This document shows positions 44,827-52,776 of a DNA stretch of 64,000 bases, one piece after another (the stretch's first letter is position 1; every line of letters starts with the position of its first letter). The translations under genes were made by a program, and so were the position numbers. Origin of the DNA: JAEXOD01 sp964652025 (lineage in GTDB: Bacteria; Bacteroidota; Ignavibacteria; Ignavibacteriales; Melioribacteraceae); assembly GCA_964652025.1 (NCBI GenBank), contig CAZYZX010000001.1, positions 248,001 through 312,000 of the forward strand. The letters run 5' to 3'. A model generated the notes under the pieces. The model was given only the letters and a program-made list of their open reading frames with translations. It ran no database searches and was not told where the DNA came from.

Positions 44827-45807
44827 ATGGCAACAATTGCAATTTCATGTGGGGATACTAACGGGATCGGTCCGGAAATATCTATAAAACTTATTAATCG
44901 AATTAACTTAAAAAAAAACAAAGTTATTTTAACAATTCCCCAAAATGTATTTTCATTTTATTTAAAGCATATCAAAATAAATAAAGAGTATATAACTTAT
45001 TCATCTAATAAGTTAGAAAAAAAATTAAAGAGTACTGTTATTATAAATTTATTACCAAATGTTGCAGTAGAATTTGGTAAACCGACAAAAGAATCGGGAG
45101 AAGCAAGTATTGTTTCGTTAACTGAGTCCTTAAATTTTATTGATTTGGGTATAGCAGATGCTGTGCTAACAGCTCCAATTTCTAAATATGCAATAAAATT
45201 AGCAGGTTATAATTTCCCTGGTCATACGGAGTTTATTGCGGAAAGATATAATGTTAAAAATCCAGTTATGACTTTCGTTTCAGATAAATTTCTTACAGCA
45301 TTAGTTACTATTCATGTACCATTAAATCAGGTATCAAAACTAATTACAAGAGAAAGGCTATTAAATATTATAAGTGTAATTAAAAATAGTTTAATACAAG
45401 ATTTTAATAAAAAAGAGCCCAAAATTGCTGTATTGGGATTAAATCCACATGCAGGAGAGCAGGGTGAAATAGGGAAAGAAGAAATTGAAATTATAAACAA
45501 AATTATAAAAAGTGATGAAACTTTACATGGTCCCTTTGTTCCTGATGCATTTTTTGGAGAAAAGAAATTTTTGCATTATGACCTTACTTTAGGAATGTAT
45601 CATGACCAAGTTTTAATTCCATTTAAACTTTTAGCTTTTGATAAAGGTGTTAATTTTACAGCAGGTTTGCCTATTATTAGAACCTCACCGGATCATGGAA
45701 CAGCTTTTGATATTGCGGGTAAAAATTTAGCAAGTGAAAAAAGTATGTTTTATGCTTATAATTTAGCTTTAAAAATTTATAATAATAGACAAAATGTTAG
45801 TAGATAA
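44827..45807 (+). CDS. pdxA: 4-hydroxythreonine-4-phosphate dehydrogenase
   Basis: A 326-residue NAD-dependent oxidoreductase of pyridoxal-phosphate synthesis (DXP-dependent route). The start AISCGDTNGIGPEI, the substrate segment LTAPISKYAIKLAGYNFPGHTEF, the metal ligand region VTIHVPLNQVSKLI, LGLNPHAGEQGEIG and the closing FTAGLPIIRTSPDHGTAFDIAG all match the family. It overlaps the methyltransferase gene by 14 bases. Confidence 0.95.
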   Translation: MATIAISCGDTNGIGPEISIKLINRINLKKNKVILTIPQNVFSFYLKHIKINKEYITYSSNKLEKKLKSTVIINLLPNVAVEFGKPTKESGEASIVSLTESLNFIDLGIADAVLTAPISKYAIKLAGYNFPGHTEFIAERYNVKNPVMTFVSDKFLTALVTIHVPLNQVSKLITRERLLNIISVIKNSLIQDFNKKEPKIAVLGLNPHAGEQGEIGKEEIEIINKIIKSDETLHGPFVPDAFFGEKKFLHYDLTLGMYHDQVLIPFKLLAFDKGVNFTAGLPIIRTSPDHGTAFDIAGKNLASEKSMFYAYNLALKIYNNRQNVSR

Positions 45808-46519
45808 TTATAAAGTCCTTGCGGAAATTTATAATCATTTAATGTATGAAGTTAATTATGAAGCTTGGGCAAAATACATTTATTTAATTTATGTAAAAAA
45901 TGTTAAAAAAAAGGAAAATATATTAGAGTTAGCCTCAGGTTGTGGTAATGTATCAATGCATTTTGGTAAAAATGTAAAAAATTTATTTATAACGGATAAA
46001 TCTTTTGAAATGCTAAAAAATACTGAGCCCAAAAATTACTTTAATAAAGTATGTTGTAATATGTTATGGCTACCATTTAAGAATAAATTTAATTTTATTT
46101 ATTCTACTTTTGATAGCATTAATTACTTGTTAGATTTTGAAACTTTACAAGTTTTTTTTGAGAGAATACAAAATTACATAGAAAAGGGTGGAATATTTAC
46201 TTTTGATGTTTCATTAGAAAAAAATAGCTATATTGCAGAAAAAATTTTAAATCGCGAAGGTGTGTATAACGGTTATTTTTACAGCCAACAAAGTAAATAT
46301 GATAAAAAGAAACGAATTCATGAAAATACATTTAGCATAATTAGTCCAGATGGCAAAAATTATGAAGAAATTCATTTGCAAAGAATATATGACATTGAAG
46401 ATTATTTTAGAGCAATAAGTAAAACAAATTTATATGTTAAAGAATGCTATAATGCGTTTACCTTTGATGATTTTACAAGTGAAAGCGAAAGAGTTCAGTT
46501 TATATTAAAAAAGAGGTAA
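45794..46519 (+). CDS. Class I SAM-dependent methyltransferase
   Basis: A 241-residue cytosolic enzyme. The SAM-binding loop is ILELASGCGNVSMHFG (about residues 40-55), and the acidic-and-aromatic segment FNFIYSTFDSINYLLDF and GGIFTFDVSLE follow the order of a class I Rossmann methyltransferase. The substrate is not evident; the family contains many uncharacterised members. It starts within pdxA and is two bases from ftsE. Confidence 0.8.
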   Translation: MLVDNYKVLAEIYNHLMYEVNYEAWAKYIYLIYVKNVKKKENILELASGCGNVSMHFGKNVKNLFITDKSFEMLKNTEPKNYFNKVCCNMLWLPFKNKFNFIYSTFDSINYLLDFETLQVFFERIQNYIEKGGIFTFDVSLEKNSYIAEKILNREGVYNGYFYSQQSKYDKKKRIHENTFSIISPDGKNYEEIHLQRIYDIEDYFRAISKTNLYVKECYNAFTFDDFTSESERVQFILKKR

Positions 46520-46520
46520 T

Positions 46521-47195
46521 ATGTTATTAAATATAAAAAATGTTTCGTTTAATTATGATAATATACCAATTTTAAAGAATATAAATATAACTTTAAATTC
46601 TGGAGAATTTGCTTTTTTAATTGGTAAAAGTGGGTCTGGTAAAACAACACTATTGAAATTAATATATTTGGATTTATTTCCAGAAGAAGGAGAAATTGAA
46701 TTTTTAAACTTTAAATCTTCTTCAATAACAGCAAAAGAAATACCTTTATTAAGAAGGAAAATAGGAATAATATTTCAAGACTTTAAATTAATTGAAGATA
46801 GAACAATATACGAAAATTTGGAATTTGTGCTAAGGGTTACTGAAACACCTAAAACAATAATTAGGAAAAAAATAATAAATGCACTAACTGATGTTGGATT
46901 AAGTCATAAACAAAAGAATTATCCAAATGAACTGAGTGGAGGGGAAAAACAAAGAATAGCTATAGCAAGGGCAATAATAAATGAACCACATTTAATATTA
47001 GCAGATGAACCAACCGGGAACCTTGATACAGAGACTGGTGAGGATATATTTGAAATATTAAAAAAGATTAACAGTCGCGGTACGGCTATTATTTGTGCAA
47101 CACATAATTATGAATTAGTAAAAAAGACGCCAGCTAAAATATTAAAAATAAATAACCTTACCGCAACCCAAGTTAAGTTAAAATCAGTATCTTAA
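46521..47195 (+). CDS. ftsE: Cell division ATP-binding protein FtsE-like
   Basis: A 224-residue ABC-type ATPase. Walker A is IGKSGSGKTTLLK (about residues 34-46), the Q-loop region RRKIGIIFQDFKLIEDRTIY matches FtsE, the signature is NELSGGEKQRIAIARA, and Walker B is LILADEPTGNLD. FtsE pairs with FtsX to control peptidoglycan hydrolases at the septum. The usual neighbour ftsX is not downstream, where the strand switches to adk. A lipoprotein-exporter (LolD) ATPase is a possible alternative. Its 3' end overlaps the convergent adk end by four bases. Confidence 0.85.
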   Translation: MLLNIKNVSFNYDNIPILKNINITLNSGEFAFLIGKSGSGKTTLLKLIYLDLFPEEGEIEFLNFKSSSITAKEIPLLRRKIGIIFQDFKLIEDRTIYENLEFVLRVTETPKTIIRKKIINALTDVGLSHKQKNYPNELSGGEKQRIAIARAIINEPHLILADEPTGNLDTETGEDIFEILKKINSRGTAIICATHNYELVKKTPAKILKINNLTATQVKLKSVS

Positions 47196-47839
47196 TTAAC
47201 GCCTAACTGTTCCATTATATTATTAGTAACTTCTTTAATGGATTTAGTTCCATCAACAATAATTACTTTAACTTTATTTTTGTAATAATCTATAACAGGT
47301 TCAGTAGTATTATGGAAAAGTTCAACTCTTCTTTTAATTACTTCTTCATCATCGTCTTTGCGCTGAACTAAAGTATCAACAGCACCACATTTAGGGCATG
47401 TGTTACCGTTAATAACTTCTTTTAAGCTTACAATATTTTTGCATTTTGTGCAAAGTCTTCTTTGTGATAAACGGCTAATAATTATTTCATCTTTAGCACT
47501 TAAATATAAAATTAAATAATTTTTAATAAAATTCTTTTCGAGAATAGGTTGTAAAAGTTTGGCTTGTTCTAAAGTACGAGGGAAGCCATCTAAAATAAAC
47601 CCTTTACGAGTTTTTGGGTCGCTTAAAACCTCATCTACAATTCCAGCTACTATTTCATCTGGCACTAATTCACCATTTTCTACCATAGTTTTAGCTTTAA
47701 GACCCATCGCTGTTCCTTTGCTTATAGCATCGCGTAAAATATCACCAGTTGAAATATGGGGAATATTAAATTGTGTAGATAGGATTTTTGCTTGTGTACC
47801 TTTTCCTACACCTGGAGCTCCAAATATAATTATTTGCAT
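47192..47839 (-). CDS. adk: Adenylate kinase (zinc-LID type)
   Basis: A 215-residue kinase interconverting AMP, ADP and ATP. The P-loop is FGAPGVGKGTQ (residues 5-15); FILDGFPRTLEQAKLL and the LID domain with two CxxC pairs (CTKC at about 128-131 and CPKC at about 146-149) indicate a structural zinc site, as in Gram-positive-like Adk. The arginine region DDDEEVIKRRVELFH follows. A good AAGGTGG site precedes the ATG. It lies downstream of tadA on the minus strand with a 14-base gap. Confidence 0.97.
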   Translation of the reverse strand: MQIIIFGAPGVGKGTQAKILSTQFNIPHISTGDILRDAISKGTAMGLKAKTMVENGELVPDEIVAGIVDEVLSDPKTRKGFILDGFPRTLEQAKLLQPILEKNFIKNYLILYLSAKDEIIISRLSQRRLCTKCKNIVSLKEVINGNTCPKCGAVDTLVQRKDDDEEVIKRRVELFHNTTEPVIDYYKNKVKVIIVDGTKSIKEVTNNIMEQLGVN

Positions 47840-47853
47840 TTTCCACCTTTTAG

Positions 47854-48318
47854 TTATCTTTTATTAACAAAATAATTTTCTAACAATTTTTCAGAATCTT
47901 CGGCAAGTAAACCAGAGTAAACATTAATTTTATGATTTAATTTATTAGATTCAGGAATATTAAACAATGAACCGCAAGCACCAAACTTTGGCTGAAATGA
48001 ACCAAAGTATAAATTTTTAATTCTACTATTTATAATTGCACCTATGCACATAACACATGGCTCAACTGTAACATAAATATCACATTCATTTAAGAATTTA
48101 TTTTTAGTAAAATCAAAAGCCATATTTAACGCAACAATTTCTGCATGTAATAAAGGATTTTGAGTATTTTCTACCAAATTATGACCATAACCAATTATTT
48201 TATCCTTAAAAACAATTACAGCACCAATTGGTATTTCGTCTTTGGAAAAAGCTTTTTGTGCTTCTTCCAAAGCCTTATTCATAAAAAAATAATTATTACT
48301 ATTAAAAATACCATGCAT
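47854..48318 (-). CDS. tadA: tRNA adenosine(34) deaminase TadA
   Basis: A deaminase that converts adenosine to inosine at position 34 of tRNA-Arg(ACG). Zinc-site motifs are HAEIVAL (with catalytic Glu) and EPCVMCIGAI; IPIGAVIV and FQPKFGACGS are also family-typical. ATG at 48318 is chosen because homologues have several residues before FMNKALEEAQKAF. A longer start at 48330 would run into the tRNA gene, and a shorter one lies at 48282. It lies just downstream of a tRNA-Arg on the same strand and upstream of adk. Confidence 0.93.
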   Translation of the reverse strand: MHGIFNSNNYFFMNKALEEAQKAFSKDEIPIGAVIVFKDKIIGYGHNLVENTQNPLLHAEIVALNMAFDFTKNKFLNECDIYVTVEPCVMCIGAIINSRIKNLYFGSFQPKFGACGSLFNIPESNKLNHKINVYSGLLAEDSEKLLENYFVNKR

Positions 48319-48327
48319 ATTATATTG

Positions 48328-48400
48328 CACACCCGCAGGGACTCGAACCCCGAACCGTCTGATCCGAAGTCAGATGCTCTATCCATTGAGCTACGGGTGC
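48328..48400 (-). tRNA. tRNA-Arg (anticodon TCG)
   Basis: On the minus strand a full cloverleaf can be folded. The acceptor is GCACCCG pairing with CGGGTGT (one G-U pair), the D stem GCTC/GAGC, and the anticodon stem TCTGA/TCAGA around loop CTTCGGA, giving anticodon TCG. The T stem CGGGG/CCCTG contains the loop TTCGAGT. The discriminator is G; the CCA end is not encoded. It reads CGA and possibly other CGN codons. It abuts the tadA gene, whose usual substrate is a different arginine tRNA (ACG). Confidence 0.93.
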
Positions 48401-48559
48401 AAAAATTGTTTCTCAAAAATATAAAAAAAATTTAATATTTACTAATTTAAATAATAAATGTGTATTATTATTTTGTAAATTTTATAAGAATAATTTTTAT
48501 TTTATGAACTATTTTTTTTAATAATTTGTAGTAATATTAAACAATTTTAAGGAGTAAAA

Positions 48560-48760
48560 ATGGCTAATAATTTTGAAATTATCGAAAGAGTTGGAATTAG
48601 TACAGAAAGTATATCCAAAGCTGTTGAAAATGTTGTTTTAGAAGCAAATAATGAACAAAAGGTAAGTTGGTTTGAAGTAACAGAGCAAAGAGGCAGAGTT
48701 AATAGTGAAGGTAAATTAGAGTATCAAGTTACAGTTAAAATCGGTAGAAAATTAAAATAA
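48560..48760 (+). CDS. Dodecin family flavin-binding protein
   Basis: A 66-residue protein with dodecin features: the start NFEIIERVGISTESISKAVE, then VVLEANNEQKVSWFEVTEQRG with the flavin-stacking tryptophan, and the end YQVTVKIGRKL. Dodecins assemble into hollow dodecamers that store or buffer flavins. A strong AAGGAG site lies eight bases before the ATG. It precedes two peroxiredoxins and the pterin genes; grouping of redox-cofactor genes is suggestive but the gaps are short, so co-transcription is likely. Confidence 0.93.
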   Translation: MANNFEIIERVGISTESISKAVENVVLEANNEQKVSWFEVTEQRGRVNSEGKLEYQVTVKIGRKLK

Positions 48761-48774
48761 TTTAAGGAGAGCAT

Positions 48775-49257
48775 ATGTCATTAAAAGTTGGAGATTTAGC
48801 ACCAAATTTTACTTTAAAAAGTCATTTATTAGAAGATATAAGTTTAAGTGACTATAAGGGTAAAAAAAATGTAGTTTTATTGTTTTTCCCATTTGTTAAC
48901 ACATCTGTTTGTGAAAAAGAATTATGCACAACAAGAGACGGATTATCGCAATATGAATCTTTAGATGCGCAAGTATTGGCGATTAGTGTAGATAGCCCAT
49001 TTGCTCAAAAATTATGGGCAGATAAATTTAAATTTGATTTTCCTTTATTAAGTGATTTTAACAAATCTACAATTAATGCTTACGGTGCAGTGCATGATGT
49101 TTTTGTACCCGGTAAATTTGATTATTTAGGCGTGGCAAAACGCAGTGCATTTGTTATTGATAAGGAAGGTGTTATAAGGTATATTGAAATATTAGATAAC
49201 CCAGGTGATGAACCTAGTTATGAAAATATTCAAAACACTTTGAAACAATTAAAATAA
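48775..49257 (+). CDS. Peroxiredoxin (AhpE-like)
   Basis: A 160-residue thiol peroxidase. The peroxidatic cysteine is in FVNTSVCEKELCTTRD (about residues 41-56), preceded by VVLLFFPF and followed by VLAISVDSPFAQKLWADKF and FPLLSDF. The second cysteine, in ELC, lies five residues after the peroxidatic one, similar to AhpE-type rather than typical 2-Cys enzymes. It reduces hydrogen and organic peroxides. Good AAGGAGA site upstream; ten bases separate it from the next peroxiredoxin. Confidence 0.9.
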   Translation: MSLKVGDLAPNFTLKSHLLEDISLSDYKGKKNVVLLFFPFVNTSVCEKELCTTRDGLSQYESLDAQVLAISVDSPFAQKLWADKFKFDFPLLSDFNKSTINAYGAVHDVFVPGKFDYLGVAKRSAFVIDKEGVIRYIEILDNPGDEPSYENIQNTLKQLK

Positions 49258-49267
49258 TAGGTGCATT

Positions 49268-49723
49268 ATGTTAACAGAAGGTCAATTAGCGCCAGATTTT
49301 GTTGTTAAAGATGATACAGGCAAAGATGTTAAATTATCTGACTTTAAGGGTAAAAAAGTAATTTTATATTTTTATCCTAAAGATAATACCTCTGGTTGTA
49401 CAAAAGAAGCATGCGATTTTAGAGATTCAATAAACCTTTTTGAAAAAAATAACACTGTTGTTCTTGGTGTTAGTGTGGATTCCGAAAGTTCTCATAAAAA
49501 ATTTAAAGATAAATATAATTTACCTTTTACATTACTTAGTGATGTAGACAAAAATGTTGTACAACTTTACGGCGTATGGAAAGAAAAAAGTATGTATGGT
49601 AAAAAATACATGGGCACAGAAAGAACGACATTTGTTATTAATGAAGAAGGGAAAATAGTAAAAATCTATAATAAAGTTAAAGTTCCAGGACATGTAAGTG
49701 AATTATTAAAATTGGTTGAATAG
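49268..49723 (+). CDS. bcp: Thioredoxin-dependent peroxiredoxin (Bcp/PrxQ)
   Basis: A 151-residue PrxQ-type thiol peroxidase. The active site is YPKDNTSGCTKEACDFRD (about residues 37-54), with the peroxidatic and resolving cysteines five residues apart as is usual for this group; FTLLSDVDKNVVQLYGV and TERTTFVINEEGKI are later marks. It lies tandem with the AhpE-like peroxiredoxin and directly upstream of the PTPS gene, whose ATG follows the stop with no gap. Confidence 0.93.
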   Translation: MLTEGQLAPDFVVKDDTGKDVKLSDFKGKKVILYFYPKDNTSGCTKEACDFRDSINLFEKNNTVVLGVSVDSESSHKKFKDKYNLPFTLLSDVDKNVVQLYGVWKEKSMYGKKYMGTERTTFVINEEGKIVKIYNKVKVPGHVSELLKLVE

Positions 49724-50131
49724 ATGCTATTTGTTACAAGACGAGAAGTATTTTCTGCAGCGCATAGATTACATAATCCGCAATTAACGGATGAAGAAAA
49801 CGCAAATATTTATGATAAATGCAATAATCTATATGGGCATGGTCATAATTATGTGTTAGAAGTTACAGTTTGTGGAGAAATAAATCCTAAAACAGGTTAT
49901 GTAATTGATCTTAAAAAATTAAAAGAAATCATAAAAGATAATGTTATAAGATACTTAGACCACAAACATTTAAATTATGAAGTCGATTTTTTAAGGGACA
50001 TAAATCCAACTTCTGAAAATTTAACAATAGCAATTTGGAATATTTTAAAAGACAAAATTGATGAAGGGAAATTATTTTCTGTAAAACTTTATGAAACAGA
50101 AAATAATTATTTTGAGTATAGAGGTGATTAA
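49724..50131 (+). CDS. 6-pyruvoyl-tetrahydropterin synthase (PTPS)
   Basis: A 135-residue tunnelling-fold enzyme that converts dihydroneopterin triphosphate to 6-pyruvoyl-tetrahydropterin. Zinc ligands His14, His39 and His41 and the catalytic Cys33 are in FSAAHRL and DKCNNLYGHGHNY; their spacing (19 and 6) equals that of animal PTPS. LDHKHLN (about 80), PTSENLTIAIWNIL and VKLYETENNYFEYRG also look like the animal enzyme rather than QueD. The QueD (queuosine) role remains possible. The gene directly follows bcp, and its stop overlaps the folE start. Confidence 0.88.
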   Translation: MLFVTRREVFSAAHRLHNPQLTDEENANIYDKCNNLYGHGHNYVLEVTVCGEINPKTGYVIDLKKLKEIIKDNVIRYLDHKHLNYEVDFLRDINPTSENLTIAIWNILKDKIDEGKLFSVKLYETENNYFEYRGD

Positions 50132-50700
50132 TGTTAGATTTAAAAAAAATTGAAACCAGCGTACTTAGCATTTTGGAAGAAGTAGGAGAAGATCCAAACA
50201 GAGAAGGACTAATTAGAACGCCGGTAAGAGTTGCAAAGGCTTATGAATACTTAACTAGTGGTTATAGAACAGATATCGAAAAACTAATTAACGGAGCCAT
50301 TTTTGAAGAAAAATATGATGAAATGGTTATAGTTAAAGATATTGATTTTTATAGCATGTGTGAACATCATATGTTGCCATTTTATGGTAAAATGCATGTT
50401 GCATATATACCAAATGGTAAAATTATTGGTTTAAGTAAAATACCAAGAATAGTAGACGCCTTTGCTAGAAGACTACAAGTGCAAGAAAGGCTTACTCAAC
50501 AGGTTGCTGAAACTTTGGATAGATATTTACAACCTAAAGGTGTAGCTGTTGTTGCAGAAGGTTATCACATGTGTATGATGATGCGAGGAGTTGAAAAACA
50601 AAACTCTATTACCACAACAAGTGCTATGCTTGGTATTTTTAAAGATGCTGCAAAAACAAGAATGGAATTTCTTAATTTAGTTCAATTTAAAAAATTGTAA
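50131..50700 (+). CDS. folE: GTP cyclohydrolase I
   Basis: A 189-residue enzyme converting GTP to 7,8-dihydroneopterin triphosphate, the first step of folate and tetrahydrobiopterin synthesis. Zinc-site motifs are FYSMCEHHMLPFYGKMHVAY (about residues 70-89) and GYHMCMMMRGVEK (about 145-157), with LSKIPRIVDAFARRLQVQER between. The N-terminal GEDPNREGLIRTPVRVAKAY is standard. The gene sits between PTPS and the sepiapterin-reductase-like gene, which supports use in a biopterin-type pathway as well as folate. Confidence 0.97.
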   Translation: MLDLKKIETSVLSILEEVGEDPNREGLIRTPVRVAKAYEYLTSGYRTDIEKLINGAIFEEKYDEMVIVKDIDFYSMCEHHMLPFYGKMHVAYIPNGKIIGLSKIPRIVDAFARRLQVQERLTQQVAETLDRYLQPKGVAVVAEGYHMCMMMRGVEKQNSITTTSAMLGIFKDAAKTRMEFLNLVQFKKL

Positions 50701-50705
50701 TTACA

Positions 50706-51404
50706 ATGGAAAATTTAATTTGGTTAACTGGAAGTAGCTCTGGTATTGGTAAGGCTATATTAGGTTATTTTGTTAATAATAATGTTAATGTTTTAGCAAC
50801 TTCAAGAAATATTGACAAAATATTAATTGAATTTAGTTCTTATCTTAACAAAAATTTATATATAGAACAGTGTGATGTTAGCAATTTTGAGCAAATAACA
50901 AATGTTTATAATAAATATAAGAACAAGTTTACTTTTGATGGTATTATAAATAATGCAGGTATTACTTCCTTTAAACCATTTAAGCTTAATAACTTAAATG
51001 AAATTAACTCAATAATTAATACTAATTTACTGGGTTCAATTTACACAACCCAATTGCTTTTACCCGAATTTATTAAAAGAAATAATGGTCATATTATTAA
51101 TATATTATCCGTAGCAGCTACTAAGGTTTTTACAAATAGTAGTATTTATGCTGCCAGCAAAGCTGGTCTGCTAGCTTTTTTTAATGTTTTAAGAGAAGAA
51201 GTTAGAAAGCATAATATTAGCATAACAAATATTTTGCCTGGAGCAACTGCAACACCTATTTGGAGTGAGGATAATTTAGTTAAATATTCTGAACGAATGA
51301 TGAAACCAGAGGATATAGCTAAATTAGTATTTAATATTTATAAAAATGATAGTAGCGCAGTTATTGAAGAGATTGTGCTAAGACCTATTCTAGGTGATTT
51401 ATAA
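50706..51404 (+). CDS. Sepiapterin-reductase-like short-chain dehydrogenase
   Basis: A 232-residue SDR with the NADPH loop TGSSSGIGKA (residues 8-17), NNAG at about 80-83, the catalytic Ser in LSVAATK, and Tyr148-x3-Lys152. From memory, the second half (SVAATKVF, SSIY, PGATATPIW, MMKPEDIA, EEIVLRPILGD) resembles the Chlorobium tepidum sepiapterin reductase, which reduces 6-pyruvoyl-tetrahydropterin. This similarity and the PTPS-folE neighbours support reduction of the pyruvoyl side chain to a biopterin. General SDR chemistry remains the fallback. A terminator follows six bases later. Confidence 0.8.
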   Translation: MENLIWLTGSSSGIGKAILGYFVNNNVNVLATSRNIDKILIEFSSYLNKNLYIEQCDVSNFEQITNVYNKYKNKFTFDGIINNAGITSFKPFKLNNLNEINSIINTNLLGSIYTTQLLLPEFIKRNNGHIINILSVAATKVFTNSSIYAASKAGLLAFFNVLREEVRKHNISITNILPGATATPIWSEDNLVKYSERMMKPEDIAKLVFNIYKNDSSAVIEEIVLRPILGDL

Positions 51405-51410
51405 AATTAG

Positions 51411-51437
51411 ACCCCGTTAATTAACGGGGTTTTATTT
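51411..51437 (+). terminator. Rho-independent terminator of the pterin gene set
   Basis: A perfect 20-base palindrome (ACCCCGTTAA and its complement) ends with a T-rich run (TTTATTTTTAT). It lies six bases after the SDR stop and is the clearest terminator in the window. It marks the 3' end of the dodecin-to-SDR transcript. Confidence 0.9.
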
Positions 51438-51538
51438 TTATAAATATCTAATATTTCTTCTTTTAATTTATCTCGATTATCTTATCACAGCCTACCAATA
51501 AGTTATAATTACTACCTTATAACAAATAAACTTTTTAT

Positions 51539-51570
51539 GGGAACAAATATTTATTTTAAACCATACTAAT
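51539..51570 (+). promoter_or_regulatory. Putative ECF-sigma promoter upstream of sigma gene
   Basis: GGGAAC at 51539-51544 is followed, 17 to 18 bases on, by ATACTAA at 51563-51569. This layout (GGAAC -35 and TCTAA-like -10) is the general ECF-sigma pattern. It lies about 35 bases before the sigma start, suiting autoregulation. The -10 resemblance is weak. Confidence 0.4.
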
Positions 51571-51603
51571 TTTATATTTGTTTAAAGTTAAAAAAGATAA
51601 GTT

Positions 51604-52143
51604 TTGAGTGACGATAAAGAATTAATAGAAAGAATTAAAGCTGGCGAGCATGCTGCATATAATATTTTAGCAAAAAAATATATTGATAAAATTTATTGGC
51701 ATGCTAGAAGAATGTTGGGTAATCATTTGGATGCAGATGAAATTACTCAAGAAGTATTAATTGTTATATATAACAAGATAAATAGTTTTAATTATGAAAG
51801 TAATTTTTATACTTGGGTTTATAAAATAACAGCAACTAGGTGTTTGAATTTAATAAAAAAGCAAACATTAAAAAGGTTTTTTTCTTTTGATATGTTTGAT
51901 GAATTAGGGGATAATGGAAATTTTGAAGAAAAGCTAATTGATAAAATGGAAAATATAGAAAAGCTTAAAAAATTAGAAAAAGCATTGCAAACTTTACCAG
52001 CTAAACAGAGACAGATTTTTATATTACGCCATTATGATGAATTAAGTTATGAGGAAATAGCTAAAATAACCGGTAAAAAAGTTGGAACTTTAAAAGCCAA
52101 TTATTTTCATGCATTAAATAAAATATTAGAGCGTGTGAAATGA
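51604..52143 (+). CDS. ECF-type RNA polymerase sigma factor
   Basis: A 179-residue sigma-70-family protein with regions 2 and 4 only. Region 2 includes YNILAKKYIDKIYWHARRML, DADEITQEVLIVIYNKI and FYTWVYKITATRCLNLIKK; region 4 includes LPAKQRQIFILRHYDELSYE and the helix-turn-helix GKKVGTLKANYFHALNKI. The start is TTG at 51604. It is coupled by a four-base overlap to a membrane protein likely to be its anti-sigma. ECF factors usually answer envelope stress, and a Spy-like gene follows, which fits that role. Confidence 0.93.
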   Translation: MSDDKELIERIKAGEHAAYNILAKKYIDKIYWHARRMLGNHLDADEITQEVLIVIYNKINSFNYESNFYTWVYKITATRCLNLIKKQTLKRFFSFDMFDELGDNGNFEEKLIDKMENIEKLKKLEKALQTLPAKQRQIFILRHYDELSYEEIAKITGKKVGTLKANYFHALNKILERVK

Positions 52144-52760
52144 AGATAAATGAAGAAATACTAAATAAATTTACTATGAATTTATCTGATGATGAATTAG
52201 ATAAATATTTAGCTGATTTATTAAATACAAACGAAGACAAAAATGAATATAAAAAATTGTATTACGCATTAAAAGAGCTTAATCAAAATAATTATAATTT
52301 AACTGATGATTATAAAAATAAAGTTTTATTTAAAGTTAACAATAAGTTAGTTAAAAATAGGTTAATAAATAAAATAAATAAATTAAGTTATGCACTATAT
52401 TTTGTTTTAGCATTACTTATAGGAACTTTCTTTTATAATCTAGATTTTAATTCTGATACTTATAGTAAAAATAATAATAAGGTAACTTTATCAGAGGCGG
52501 ATAAAGCTTTACTAAAAGAAATAGAACCAGAAGTTAAAAAATTAATGAATTATACAGAATTGTTAAAAGTAGAAAAAAAGAATGTTAATAAAGAAAAAGA
52601 TAAAGTTGTAAAAGAAATAAAAAATGATGAAGAATTATTAGCAATAGTAGAAACAAACAAATATTTTTTAAGTGAAAATTATATTCCAGCTGTTGATGAT
52701 TTATTGTTATTTGAATGCTTAGATGAGGAATTAATAGAGAAAATATTTAATAAATTATAA
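52140..52760 (+). CDS. Putative anti-sigma factor (single-helix membrane protein)
   Basis: A 206-residue protein with a cytoplasmic N-terminal part (about residues 1-80), one membrane helix (ALYFVLALLIGTFFYNL, about 83-99) and an acidic, lysine-rich outer domain. This topology, and the four-base overlap with the ECF sigma gene, fits an anti-sigma factor. No zinc-binding ZAS motif (HxxxCxxC) can be found, so its contact to sigma must differ from the common type. The family is not recognised; the role is inferred from context. Confidence 0.65.
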   Translation: MKINEEILNKFTMNLSDDELDKYLADLLNTNEDKNEYKKLYYALKELNQNNYNLTDDYKNKVLFKVNNKLVKNRLINKINKLSYALYFVLALLIGTFFYNLDFNSDTYSKNNNKVTLSEADKALLKEIEPEVKKLMNYTELLKVEKKNVNKEKDKVVKEIKNDEELLAIVETNKYFLSENYIPAVDDLLLFECLDEELIEKIFNKL

Positions 52761-52776
52761 TTAAAAAGGTAAGAAA

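Noticed and set aside
47559..47867. 102-codon plus-strand frame antisense to adk
   Set aside because: The adk motifs on the other strand are complete; the antisense product has no recognisable domain.
48160..48435. 91-codon plus-strand frame running over tadA and the tRNA
   Set aside because: It crosses a clear tRNA gene and is antisense to tadA; no family features.
51502..51523. Inverted repeat GTTATAA/TTATAAC upstream of the ECF sigma gene
   Set aside because: Only seven-base arms of A/T with one G/C pair; expected by chance in this composition.
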